Source: Candidatus Bathyarchaeota archaeon (lineage in GTDB: Archaea; Thermoproteota; Bathyarchaeia; RBG-16-48-13; GCA-020345945). Taken from it: a stretch of 20,965 bases of DNA. The stretch covers positions 561,021 to 581,985 of the forward strand of contig CP070773.1 in NCBI GenBank assembly GCA_020345945.1, written 5' to 3'. Below the pieces are notes generated by a model, which saw only the letters and a list, made by a program, of their open reading frames with translations, did not search any database and was not told the DNA's origin. The position numbers and the translations under genes are program-made. Position 1 is the stretch's first letter. Every line of letters starts with the position of its first letter. This document shows, piece after piece, positions 14,481 to 20,965 of the stretch.

Positions 14481-14523
14481 CCCTTTTTTGGAAAGATGCT
14501 TGTTGGCGGTCGGGGTGAACAGA

Positions 14524-15654
14524 ATGAATAATCCTGAAGGAGATGATCCACGTATCATCGACTGTCATGTCCATTTTACCGATCTAGAGTCTGATGGAAG
14601 ATTCCTTGAGATCATGGATATTGCCAATATCGACAAAATGAACCTTCTTTCTACTATTGATGCATTAAAACTGAACTTCAATCCTGAATTGATCTACATG
14701 AAGAGATCTTATCCCCACCTCTTCTACATCTTTGGGGCTTTGGAGTATCCTGCCTGGATATATTCGGGTACGAATCTGGACTCTCGGAGAGTCAAGCGGA
14801 CAAGCTTAGTCAAACAGGTAGACGAGTTGATGGACATAGGCTTTGACGGAATCAAGATGATTGAGGCTCACGCAAGGTGGAGGAAATATGTCGGTCCTCT
14901 TAATAATAGACGATACAAGGAATTTTTCAAGCACGTCGAATCACTCCAGTTCCCTTTACTTATGCATGCAAGAGCAAGTGAACTCGGTAAGAGAAGCTAC
15001 GATACAGAACTCAGACGATATAATGAGAAGCAGTATCCTCTTTGGGTAAGGCAAGCAGGATGGCAGCATCCCCTATTGAAGAAGGCTAGGATTGAGGTCG
15101 CTGATATGATTCAACGCTGTCCCGACCTAAAAGTCATCTTTGCACATTTCGGCGGCTTGGCGTATGTGTCTCCGGAACAAACACCCTATATTCTGGACAG
15201 CTACAAGAACTTGTATCTAGATGTTACACCAGGCATGATGATGTACAACTGGACGGAAAGGCGGGATGAGTGGCGAGAGATATTTCTCAAATACCAAGAC
15301 AGAATCCTCTTTGGAACCGATGTTTCTTCGCGACAAAGTCTGGATGTAGCAGTCGAATTAATCCAGAGGGTGCGTAGATTCCTAGAAACCGAGGATCCTG
15401 TTACTTGGGGGTTCATCCCGAAGAGAGAGCCCACAATAGGGTTTAACCTTCCTGAACATGTGCTTCGTAAGATCTACGCCGAGAACTTTGAACGGGTCGT
15501 CGGGAAGAATCCTAAAGAGTTGAAAGTTGAGGCTGCCATAGCTAAATGTGAAAGAATGGCGAAGATGATGAGAGACGCAGGTCCTTGGCCCTATAGAGTG
15601 AAGAATACGGCAGAACAAGTAGGAAACCTGCTAAGACAAAACAGGGATGACTGA
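14524..15654 (+). CDS. Amidohydrolase family 2 (ACMSD-like) metal hydrolase or decarboxylase
   Basis: A cytosolic TIM-barrel protein of the amidohydrolase 2 family (PF04909), about 376 residues. Metal-site landmarks are DCHVHF (H15, H17), PLLMHAR (H148), IFAHFGG (H208) and LFGTDVS (D266), spaced as in ACMSD and gamma-resorcylate decarboxylase relatives. These enzymes hydrolyse or decarboxylate acid substrates with Zn or Mn. ATG 14524 is chosen because GGGGTGA is 5 bases before it and the HxH comes within 20 residues of the start; a TTG at 14488 in the same frame has no support. The insertion between 100 and 200 is long and rich in Arg/Tyr. It diverges from the kinase gene and precedes a nitroreductase gene. 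Substrate unknown. Confidence 0.82.
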   Translation: MNNPEGDDPRIIDCHVHFTDLESDGRFLEIMDIANIDKMNLLSTIDALKLNFNPELIYMKRSYPHLFYIFGALEYPAWIYSGTNLDSRRVKRTSLVKQVDELMDIGFDGIKMIEAHARWRKYVGPLNNRRYKEFFKHVESLQFPLLMHARASELGKRSYDTELRRYNEKQYPLWVRQAGWQHPLLKKARIEVADMIQRCPDLKVIFAHFGGLAYVSPEQTPYILDSYKNLYLDVTPGMMMYNWTERRDEWREIFLKYQDRILFGTDVSSRQSLDVAVELIQRVRRFLETEDPVTWGFIPKREPTIGFNLPEHVLRKIYAENFERVVGKNPKELKVEAAIAKCERMAKMMRDAGPWPYRVKNTAEQVGNLLRQNRDD

Positions 15655-15757
15655 GAGAGGTAGCAATCCTAAGCGCCCGGTATCGCACGCGGCTGAGGGC
15701 ATACTTTTTTCAAAAGGCTTTAGTCTTCTGTTTTCCTCCTCTATCCTGGTGTTTCTA

Positions 15758-16282
15758 TTGTCAATATTGGATACTATCAAGGAAAGAGGGAGCATTAGAC
15801 GGTATATGATCAAACCTATCCCTAGAGACGAGTTGTTGAAGGTTGTCGAGGCAGCTAGACTTGCTCAGTCAGCAGCCAATAGACAGCCGTGGCAGTTTAT
15901 CTTGGTGACCGATGATGCAGTCAAGAAGAACCTGGCTGTTGCTGCGAGAAATCAAAGGTTTGTCGGTGAGGCTGCAGCAGTCATGGTCTGTCTAGCAAAT
16001 CCAGAAGAAAGTGCAAGGGTAGGTCCATTCGAGGGCTTCCTTATCGACTTGGCCATAGCGATCGAGAATATGACGCTGACAGGTTGGGATCTCGGCATAG
16101 GCAGTTGTTGGATCGGCGCCTTCAACGAGAATGATGTGAAAGACCTGCTTGACATACCAGAGAACCTACGCGTTGTCTCCCTGCTAACACTGGGATACCC
16201 TGACGAGAAGCCAAGGACTAAAAACAGGAAATCTTTGAAGGAGATACTCCACCACGAGAGATACGGTCGCATCGAATCATAG
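15758..16282 (+). CDS. Nitroreductase family flavoprotein
   Basis: An FMN-binding nitroreductase-family protein. ERGSIRRYMIKPIPRDEL and AQSAANRQPWQFILV at the N-terminus are the family signature (R-x-SIR-Y, then the P-S-x-x-NRQPW segment). WDLGIGSCWIGAF and SLLTLGYPDEKPR follow as usual. TTG 15758 gives a 174-residue protein starting MSILDTIKERGS, as in homologues, with a weak GGTG 6 bases before. TTG 15767 is an alternative. An upstream ATG at 15647 in frame overlaps the amidohydrolase end and would add 37 hydrophobic, low-complexity residues that do not resemble the family. It follows the amidohydrolase in the same direction; the 103-base gap holds a T6 run (15706-15711). Substrate unknown; it may reduce quinones, enones or flavins. 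Confidence 0.82.
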   Translation: MSILDTIKERGSIRRYMIKPIPRDELLKVVEAARLAQSAANRQPWQFILVTDDAVKKNLAVAARNQRFVGEAAAVMVCLANPEESARVGPFEGFLIDLAIAIENMTLTGWDLGIGSCWIGAFNENDVKDLLDIPENLRVVSLLTLGYPDEKPRTKNRKSLKEILHHERYGRIES

Positions 16283-16304
16283 ATCTAGCGAGATCAATCT
16301 AGAA

Positions 16305-16712
16305 TCAAGGCTTCATCAAACTATTGTCTCGATGAAGGAACCGAGATGGTACTCCCCATGCTGCGAACCAGTAGAAAGCGGAAATTATGATTGCCACGAT
16401 GACGCCTCCCGTTATTCGTAGGGAAGATAGGTCCTGTACCCAGTCGGGTCTCATCCAGAGAAACTCGAATATGAAACCGATAATGAGCGAGAGTACTCCC
16501 ATCTCTCGAGATCCATAATCCTTCTTGAGAAGAATAGTCGTACCCGCAAGGTTAAAGATGGAGTAGAATATGAGTATCCCAACAAGACGGTGCTGGATCA
16601 GATATTGCCACCCGTGTTCAAGGAGAGCTTGACGGTTTTCAGGTCCGAAGATGACCTCCATTGACAGGTTGAGTAGCACAGCGGAGACCATAAAGCTGAG
16701 ATACGTCTTCAA
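16305..16712 (-). CDS. Small multi-pass membrane protein
   Basis: A 135-residue protein with about four hydrophobic segments (YLSFMVSAVLLNLSM, LVGILIFYSIFNLAGTTILL, MGVLSLIIGFIFEFLW, TGGVIVAIIISAFYWFAAWG) and a charged tail. I do not recognise the family. The frame is open upstream to the stop of the UDG-like gene. An excellent GAGGGG (16742-16737) is followed after 3 bases by ATT (16733) and after 6 by CTG (16730), while the first standard start, TTG 16712, has no SD. The extra residues (ILGFLKFLKTY) look like a normal start to the first membrane helix, so the true start is likely near 16730. It follows the UDG-like gene at close spacing and is probably cotranscribed. Confidence 0.65.
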   Translation of the reverse strand: MKTYLSFMVSAVLLNLSMEVIFGPENRQALLEHGWQYLIQHRLVGILIFYSIFNLAGTTILLKKDYGSREMGVLSLIIGFIFEFLWMRPDWVQDLSSLRITGGVIVAIIISAFYWFAAWGVPSRFLHRDNSLMKP

Positions 16713-16752
16713 AAACTTGAGGAAACCCAGAATCTTCCCCTCGTCTCGCTGT

Positions 16753-17361
16753 TTACTTCAGTAGAATCAATGCGGAAGCGATATCCTCCATAATCATCCT
16801 TCTTTTACTCTTCTCGATAAAGAAACTGGGACCTGCCTGAAGGTAGGATGGGAAAGCTCTCTTTCCTTGGAAGAAATATTTCTGTCCCCGGATCTTGTAC
16901 GTGGAGCCAGCAGGGATCACTCTTTCTTCACCAGCTCTCTTAGCGATGTAGTTGACAGCTTTGATTGCTACGTCTCCCATAAGCATGAGTACTCTCACCT
17001 CTGGAAACAGGGCAAGTTCCTTCTCAAGTATGAGTGAGCATTTTTTGATAGTGTCGGCTTTTATTCCGTATCCTGTCTTCCCGCATTTCACTGCCGTAGT
17101 GAGGTACACACCTAGATCGAGTATCTCTTGTATGGAAGAGACATTGGCACCGGCGTCTTTGAATGCTTGAACCGTGGTCTGCTCGAAAAGGGAATCTCCC
17201 TCTGCATAGTAGTAGTCACTTGAATTCGAAGGTGCAGCCTCCGAGATCATCATAATAGAAATACTATCTGGCTCTAAGTCTACATCTGGGACGATATAAC
17301 ACTCGTGTCTAACATCGGTACAGGGAAACTCCTCACACCCAACACATCGACTAACCTGCAT
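16753..17361 (-). CDS. Divergent uracil-DNA glycosylase superfamily protein (Fe-S type)
   Basis: A 202-residue protein related to family 4-type uracil-DNA glycosylases. Iron-sulfur ligands are kept: C6-x2-C9 near the N-terminus, and C93-x14-C108 in VKCGKTGYGIKADTIKKC. Further cysteines are C14 and C21. However, active-site motifs are changed: the usual GE-G/A-PG is MISEAAPS (39-45, E41 retained), the uracil-binding N before VVKC is threonine (LTTAVKC), and the HPSYLL motif is FPSYLQ (170-175). The rest, including PAGSTYKIRG and FFIEKSKRRM, is well conserved in style, so this is a coherent subfamily rather than a decayed gene. It may act on other damaged bases or only bind DNA. The ATG has AGAGG about 9 bases upstream. 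Divergent from the AlkD gene. Confidence 0.72.
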   Translation of the reverse strand: MQVSRCVGCEEFPCTDVRHECYIVPDVDLEPDSISIMMISEAAPSNSSDYYYAEGDSLFEQTTVQAFKDAGANVSSIQEILDLGVYLTTAVKCGKTGYGIKADTIKKCSLILEKELALFPEVRVLMLMGDVAIKAVNYIAKRAGEERVIPAGSTYKIRGQKYFFQGKRAFPSYLQAGPSFFIEKSKRRMIMEDIASALILLK

Positions 17362-17514
17362 CTCTCTCTACCTCTCGGATCCTCATCAACGCCTTTCTTG
17401 ACAAAAAGTATCAGCCTCTGTCTACTCAAATCTCTTTTCATGTGATGTTTGTCCAGAAGACCTTTCAACCAATAGAACGGATAATTCAAGAAAGCATGAG
17501 AAGGCAGATCTAGA

Positions 17515-18195
17515 ATGGTTTCTGTAGACGAGGTCCTGAAGAAACTAAGGGCTAAAGCCAAGTCAACCCGGATTGAAGGAATGACCCAGTACGGCATGGT
17601 AGCTGAACGAAGACTGGGAGTATCAGTTCCTGAGATGAGGAGAATAGCAAAAGATCAAGGCAAGAACCACAAGCTCGCACTCGAACTTTGGAAGACCGGG
17701 ATACCTGAAGCACAGATTGTTGCGGCAATGATCGACGAACCAGAGAAGCTAACTGAGGAACAGATGGAGGACTGGGTGAAAGACATTAACTCTTGGGACA
17801 TCTGTGACCAAGTATGCATGAACCTGTTCGAGAGGACTCCCCTCGCTTGGAAGAAGATCATCGACTGGTCCGAACGTGAAGAAGAGTTCGTTAAGAGGGC
17901 AGCATTCGCGCTACTAGCCTGTCTAGCCTGGCATAAGAAAGATGAAGAAGACCAGAGATTCATCACATACCTTCCAGTGATAAAGCGTGAATCGACAGAT
18001 GAACGGAACATGGTAAAGAAGGCTGTCAACTGGGCATTGAGGAACATCGGGAAGAGGAACCCAAACCTAAACAAGACCGCCATCCAAACTGCTAAAGAGA
18101 TTCGAGAGATTGATTCAAAGGCTGCCCGTTGGATTGCTTCCAACGCCATAACAGAACTAGAGAGCGAAGCAGTCCAGAGAAGAATAAGAAAATAA
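17515..18195 (+). CDS. AlkD-type DNA alkylation repair glycosylase
   Basis: A 226-residue all-helical HEAT-like repeat protein of the AlkD family (PF08713), which excises N3- and N7-alkylated purines. NSWDICDQVC places W94 and D98 as equivalents of the Bacillus cereus AlkD catalytic pair W109 and D113. VKKAVNWALRNIGKRNP carries the conserved W173 of the DNA-backbone cleft, and R128 corresponds to the other conserved site. The length fits the family. The ATG at 17515 has only a weak ribosome binding site. The 153-base spacer to the UDG-like gene is divergent and may hold a shared promoter. The ferredoxin-type aldo/keto reductase follows after 62 bases in the same direction. Confidence 0.88.
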   Translation: MVSVDEVLKKLRAKAKSTRIEGMTQYGMVAERRLGVSVPEMRRIAKDQGKNHKLALELWKTGIPEAQIVAAMIDEPEKLTEEQMEDWVKDINSWDICDQVCMNLFERTPLAWKKIIDWSEREEEFVKRAAFALLACLAWHKKDEEDQRFITYLPVIKRESTDERNMVKKAVNWALRNIGKRNPNLNKTAIQTAKEIREIDSKAARWIASNAITELESEAVQRRIRK

Positions 18196-18257
18196 GAAAC
18201 GGTATTATCTTCATTGCTTTCATATTAGAACAGAATTCAAGAGTAAAGGGAGATTCC

Positions 18258-19403
18258 ATGAAGTACAGGACATTCGGAAAGCTAGACTGGAAAACATCGG
18301 CTCTCGGATTCGGTGTGATGAGACTCCCAATCCTAAACAATGACTCCTCCATGATCAACGAGCCTGAAGCAACCAGTATGATTAGGTACGCCATAGATCA
18401 TGGTATCAACTATTTCGATACCGGCTACCCCTACCACAGGGGGAAAAGCGAAGAGTTCCTCGGAAAAGTCCTCAAGAACGGATACCGAGACAAAGTCAAA
18501 CTCGCGACCAAAATGCCTACTTGGCTCGTTGAATCCAAGTCAGACATGGACAAGTACTTAACCGAACAACTAGAGAGACTCAAGACAGACCAGATAGACT
18601 TCTACCTCCTCCACGGTCTTAGATCCGAAAGATGGCAAAAGATGAAGAAGCTAGACGTATTTTCTTGGGCTGAAAGAACCATCGACACTGGCAAGATAAG
18701 ACACCTCGGCTTTAGCTTCCACGACGAGTTCGCTGTCTTCAAAGAGATCATCGACAGCTACGATAACTGGACCCTCTGTCAGATACAGTACAACTATGCT
18801 GAACCAAACTTCCAAGCTGGCACTAAAGGCCTAGAGTATGCGGCTACCAAAGGTCTCGCCGTCATCGTGATGGAACCGATATCTGGCGGAAAACTAGCAT
18901 TACCGCCCCCCTCAGAGATCCAAGCCATCTGGGATCAAGCCGAAACCAAGAGAACACCTGCAGAGTGGGCTTTACAATGGGTTTGGAATCAATCCGAGGT
19001 CTCTGTTGTCCTTAGTGGCATGAGTACCATGCAGCAGGTTGTCGAGAACATTGAGAGCGCTGAACGCTCTGAACCTGGTGTTCTTACGCCTCACGAAATG
19101 AAACTCATAGACCAAGTGAGGCAGAAGTACAGCCAGCTAGGATTCGTCGGATGCACCAACTGCCAATACTGTTTACCCTGTCCTCAGGGAGTCGCTATCC
19201 CGACAATCTTCCAGTTATACAACGAGTACTATATGAGGAACCGCGATGACGCCGTCAAGAAAAAGTACTGGGAACAGGTTTCCCCTGAGAATCGACCTGA
19301 CAGATGTGCGAACTGTGGTGACTGCGAGGAACTTTGCCCACAACAACTACCTATACGAGCCCTCATAAGACGTGCAGATAGATCGTTGGATCCGAACCGT
19401 TGA
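18258..19403 (+). CDS. Aldo/keto reductase with C-terminal 4Fe-4S ferredoxin domain
   Basis: About 381 residues, COG1453-type: an aldo/keto-reductase barrel followed by a cysteine-rich domain. MKYRTFGKLDWKTSALGFG is the typical opening, and the tetrad is complete: D54 (YFDTG), Y59 (PYHRG), K85 (ATKMP) and H119 (LLHGL). The C-terminal domain holds C299-x2-C302-x2-C305-x2-C308-P and C350-x2-C353-x2-C356-x3-C360-P, enough for two 4Fe-4S clusters. Such proteins are thought to link carbonyl reduction to ferredoxin-type electron transfer; the natural substrate is not known. ATG 18258 is preferred because GGGAG at 18248-18252 lies 5 bases before it; the frame is open further upstream but overlaps the AlkD gene. 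Contrast with the AKR-like protein at 10051, which has lost half the tetrad. Confidence 0.87.
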   Translation: MKYRTFGKLDWKTSALGFGVMRLPILNNDSSMINEPEATSMIRYAIDHGINYFDTGYPYHRGKSEEFLGKVLKNGYRDKVKLATKMPTWLVESKSDMDKYLTEQLERLKTDQIDFYLLHGLRSERWQKMKKLDVFSWAERTIDTGKIRHLGFSFHDEFAVFKEIIDSYDNWTLCQIQYNYAEPNFQAGTKGLEYAATKGLAVIVMEPISGGKLALPPPSEIQAIWDQAETKRTPAEWALQWVWNQSEVSVVLSGMSTMQQVVENIESAERSEPGVLTPHEMKLIDQVRQKYSQLGFVGCTNCQYCLPCPQGVAIPTIFQLYNEYYMRNRDDAVKKKYWEQVSPENRPDRCANCGDCEELCPQQLPIRALIRRADRSLDPNR

Positions 19404-19515
19404 GAACTATCTGAAGTTCCCGACCATCAGAAAGAAGGAGTACGAAGGAGATTCTAGGTACACTTCGTATCTTCTTGAGGAGTCGGAATAGGGCAGTCGG
19501 AAAAAGGTGGCATAA

Positions 19516-19525
19516 TATTTTATAC
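19516..19525 (+). promoter_or_regulatory. TATA-like box for the gene at 19559
   Basis: ATTTTTATAC-like sequence (TTTTATAC at 19518-19525) lies about 34-43 bases before the ATG. It suggests a leader of about a dozen bases that begins at the AAGGG ribosome binding site. Confidence 0.45.
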
Positions 19526-19558
19526 CCCTCCACTGGGTTGATAGCCAAGGGATAATAC

Positions 19559-19915
19559 ATGGGAGAGAACTTTGAGATCCCGCCAGAATCAGAAGACGTG
19601 AAGAACGTATCCCTCTACATGTGGCTTGAAATCGGAAGAGTAAGGCTTGGTGACGGCCGTGTGGTAGACTTGGAACGGGAAGATATCTGGTCTGGAAGAA
19701 TCCTCCCGGAATACCTATGGGACCAATGGGAAGACAAGTTGACAAAGAAAGGCTTCACGAAACGAAGTTTCCTTAGGCTCATGAAGTATAGAACTGACGA
19801 CATACTACTCTGGACCTACGACAGAATCCATTGGAGAGAACTGATAGACAGGATCATAGAGTCGATGGATACCCCGATCGGAAAAGCCATACTAGAAGGA
19901 TCTCCCCAATACTAG
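19559..19915 (+). CDS. Hypothetical protein
   Basis: A 118-residue protein without recognisable family. It is charged and tryptophan-rich (VSLYMWLEIGRVRLGDGR, EDIWSGRILPEYLWDQWEDK, LLWTYDRIHWREL), with a mixed strand then helical pattern and no membrane segment or signal. ATG 19559 has AAGGG 7 bases upstream and a TATA-like box at 19518-19525, which support it as a real gene. It ends three bases before the TTG of the DUF362 gene and is probably cotranscribed with it. The conserved-looking tryptophans may form a binding surface; this is speculation. Confidence 0.6.
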   Translation: MGENFEIPPESEDVKNVSLYMWLEIGRVRLGDGRVVDLEREDIWSGRILPEYLWDQWEDKLTKKGFTKRSFLRLMKYRTDDILLWTYDRIHWRELIDRIIESMDTPIGKAILEGSPQY

Positions 19916-19918
19916 ATA

Positions 19919-20842
19919 TTGAATGAGGAAAGGAGGATCATAGAAACGGATACCGTTGCTCTCGTCAAGCATATAGGTGATATGAGCGTAGCGTCTCGCA
20001 CCCGAACCTTGAAAGAAGCCGTTCAACTCATAGGAGGATTTGACCCCCTCCGATCACCTTTGGTCATTAAACCCAACCTCTGTACCCATCCATCATGGGA
20101 CATAAGTCGATTCGCCACAACCCACGTCAAGATGGTGGAGGCCGTGGCAATCCTTGCCTTAAGGAAATACAAGGGACTCTCTGTGAAGATCGTAGAGTCC
20201 GACAGCGTGGATAAATTCGCTGACGAGACCACCTTCGCCAAATACGGCTACAAAGCCCTCGAAGAAAGACTAAGAATGTCAGGTCTAGACGTGTCCCTCG
20301 TCAATCTCAGCCAGCCGCCCCTTGTCAAAGTTAAACACGACGGTCTTTACGTGAAAGAACTCGAACTAAACAGGTTACTGACCAAGCCTAAATACTTCAT
20401 CTCTGTTGCGTTGGCAAAGACCCACCCGATAAGCTACATAACTGGAACCATCAAGAACCTCTTTGGGCTCCTTCCCAAGAAAGATAAAAAATCATATCAC
20501 CCTAAGGACAAGACCCTAGAGTTCAACCAGCTGATCATTGACCTGACCAAGCTTGTAACACCTGACCTATGCATCATAGATGCAATAGTAGGAATGGAAG
20601 GGGTAGTAACTGGAAGACCCAAACGAATCAACGCCCTCATAGTCGGAAGAGATCCAGTGTCGGTCGACGCCACCATGACCAGGCTGATGGGCCTCGAACC
20701 GGAAAGAATCTACCATCTCGTAGAGGCAGAAAAGCACGGACTCGGTACTTTAAATCCCAAGGTCGTAGGGGAGAGTCTAGAGTCTATGACCGTGGATTTC
20801 ATCCCCTCATCAACTCTTAGGCCAGCCGCTGTCATCTCGTAA
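19919..20842 (+). CDS. DUF362 domain protein
   Basis: A canonical DUF362 protein (PF04015), about 300 residues. It has SPLVIKPNLCTHPSW, SVALAKTHP...TGTIKNLFGLLPKKDKK, then CIIDAIVGMEGVVTGRPKR and IVGRDPVSVDATMTRLMG, all in family order. The D-A-x-x-G-M-E-G and G-R-D-P-V-x-V-D-A elements are intact, unlike in the paralogue at 5785. No Fe-S motif is present. The reaction is not known. TTG 19919 is the first usable start but has no SD; AAGGAGG at 19930-19936 lies inside the frame, 9 bases before ACG 19946 and 3 before ATA 19940. The family's N-terminal strand starts at TVALVKH (codon 12), so the true start is probably one of these. Coupled to the 19559 gene. Confidence 0.8.
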   Translation: MNEERRIIETDTVALVKHIGDMSVASRTRTLKEAVQLIGGFDPLRSPLVIKPNLCTHPSWDISRFATTHVKMVEAVAILALRKYKGLSVKIVESDSVDKFADETTFAKYGYKALEERLRMSGLDVSLVNLSQPPLVKVKHDGLYVKELELNRLLTKPKYFISVALAKTHPISYITGTIKNLFGLLPKKDKKSYHPKDKTLEFNQLIIDLTKLVTPDLCIIDAIVGMEGVVTGRPKRINALIVGRDPVSVDATMTRLMGLEPERIYHLVEAEKHGLGTLNPKVVGESLESMTVDFIPSSTLRPAAVIS

Positions 20843-20965
20843 CACCAAAGACAAGAAAACAATTGAAAGATATGAGTCCGTTCTGATTCCAGCTTCATGG
20901 TGAAATAGGCCACTGAACAGCTTTCTTATCACGAAATTGATAGAGACTGATAATAGACGTTGGAG

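Noticed and set aside
15647..15757. N-terminal extension of the nitroreductase from the ATG at 15647
   Set aside because: It adds 37 residues of hydrophobic and low-complexity sequence, overlaps the amidohydrolase end, and does not match the family start; TTG 15758 does.
17280..17597. Minus-strand 105-codon frame overlapping the UDG-like and AlkD genes
   Set aside because: It spans the divergent spacer and antisense to AlkD codons; residues look random and the two flanking genes have recognised families.
1..20965. CRISPR array, insertion sequence, integrase or attachment sites
   Set aside because: I saw no regularly spaced repeats, transposase-like proteins, terminal inverted repeats or tRNA-flanking duplications in either strand.

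Overview
The window looks like chromosomal DNA from an archaeon, probably an uncultured TACK or Asgard-type lineage, although no marker gene here fixes the phylum. Signs of an archaeon are an archaeal-type HAD phosphoglycolate phosphatase, a deazaflavin (F420) nitroreductase-type protein, a stand-alone pyruvate-kinase C-terminal domain, two DUF362 proteins, several archaeal-looking orphan proteins, and TATA-like boxes 20-40 bases upstream of many starts. Many genes also have Shine-Dalgarno (SD) sequences, and TTG and GTG starts are common. I see no rRNA, tRNA, CRISPR array, insertion sequence or phage gene.

Layout. Positions 42-1466 hold a HAD phosphatase and a ThuA-like protein. 1528-1959 (minus) is a DUF6884-like protein. 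2238-5039 holds two major-facilitator transporters flanking a PspC-domain protein. 5101-7101 (minus) has the pyruvate-kinase C-domain protein, a DUF362 protein and a small conserved protein. 7292-8323 is a PdxA2-type dehydrogenase, meeting tail to tail an orphan protein (8320-8817). 8818-9675 is gene-poor, with one weak orphan ORF. 9676-10860 (minus) is an aldo/keto-reductase-like gene coupled to an F420-type nitroreductase gene. 11019-12862 has an orphan protein and a frameshifted cysteine-synthase-family gene. 12932-14401 (minus, MOFRL glycerate kinase) and 14524-15654 (plus, amidohydrolase) are divergent, followed by a nitroreductase. 16305-17361 (minus) is a membrane protein plus a divergent uracil-DNA-glycosylase-like protein. 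17515-20842 has an AlkD-type DNA glycosylase, a ferredoxin-type aldo/keto reductase, an orphan and a second DUF362 protein.

Themes. One is small organic or sugar-acid metabolism: PdxA2, the MOFRL kinase, the amidohydrolase, the ThuA-like protein, the phosphoglycolate phosphatase and two transporters. My inference is that PdxA2 acts in four-carbon sugar-acid breakdown rather than vitamin B6 synthesis, and that the kinase could supply its substrate. A second is redox enzymes: two aldo/keto reductases and two nitroreductase-type proteins. A third is base-excision repair, with UDG-like and AlkD genes diverging from one short spacer.

The most unusual signals are: at least three genes whose family-like reading frame and SD point to a start at a non-standard codon (ACG, ATA, ATT or CTG); enzyme homologues that have lost key catalytic residues (aldo/keto reductase at 10051, UDG-like at 16753, kinase at 12932); a one-base frameshift in the cysteine-synthase homologue; and operator-like symmetric elements at 2171-2222, 3800-3815 and 10887-10904. 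I did not find a convincing complete new multi-gene system; the best candidate is the dispersed sugar-acid gene set.
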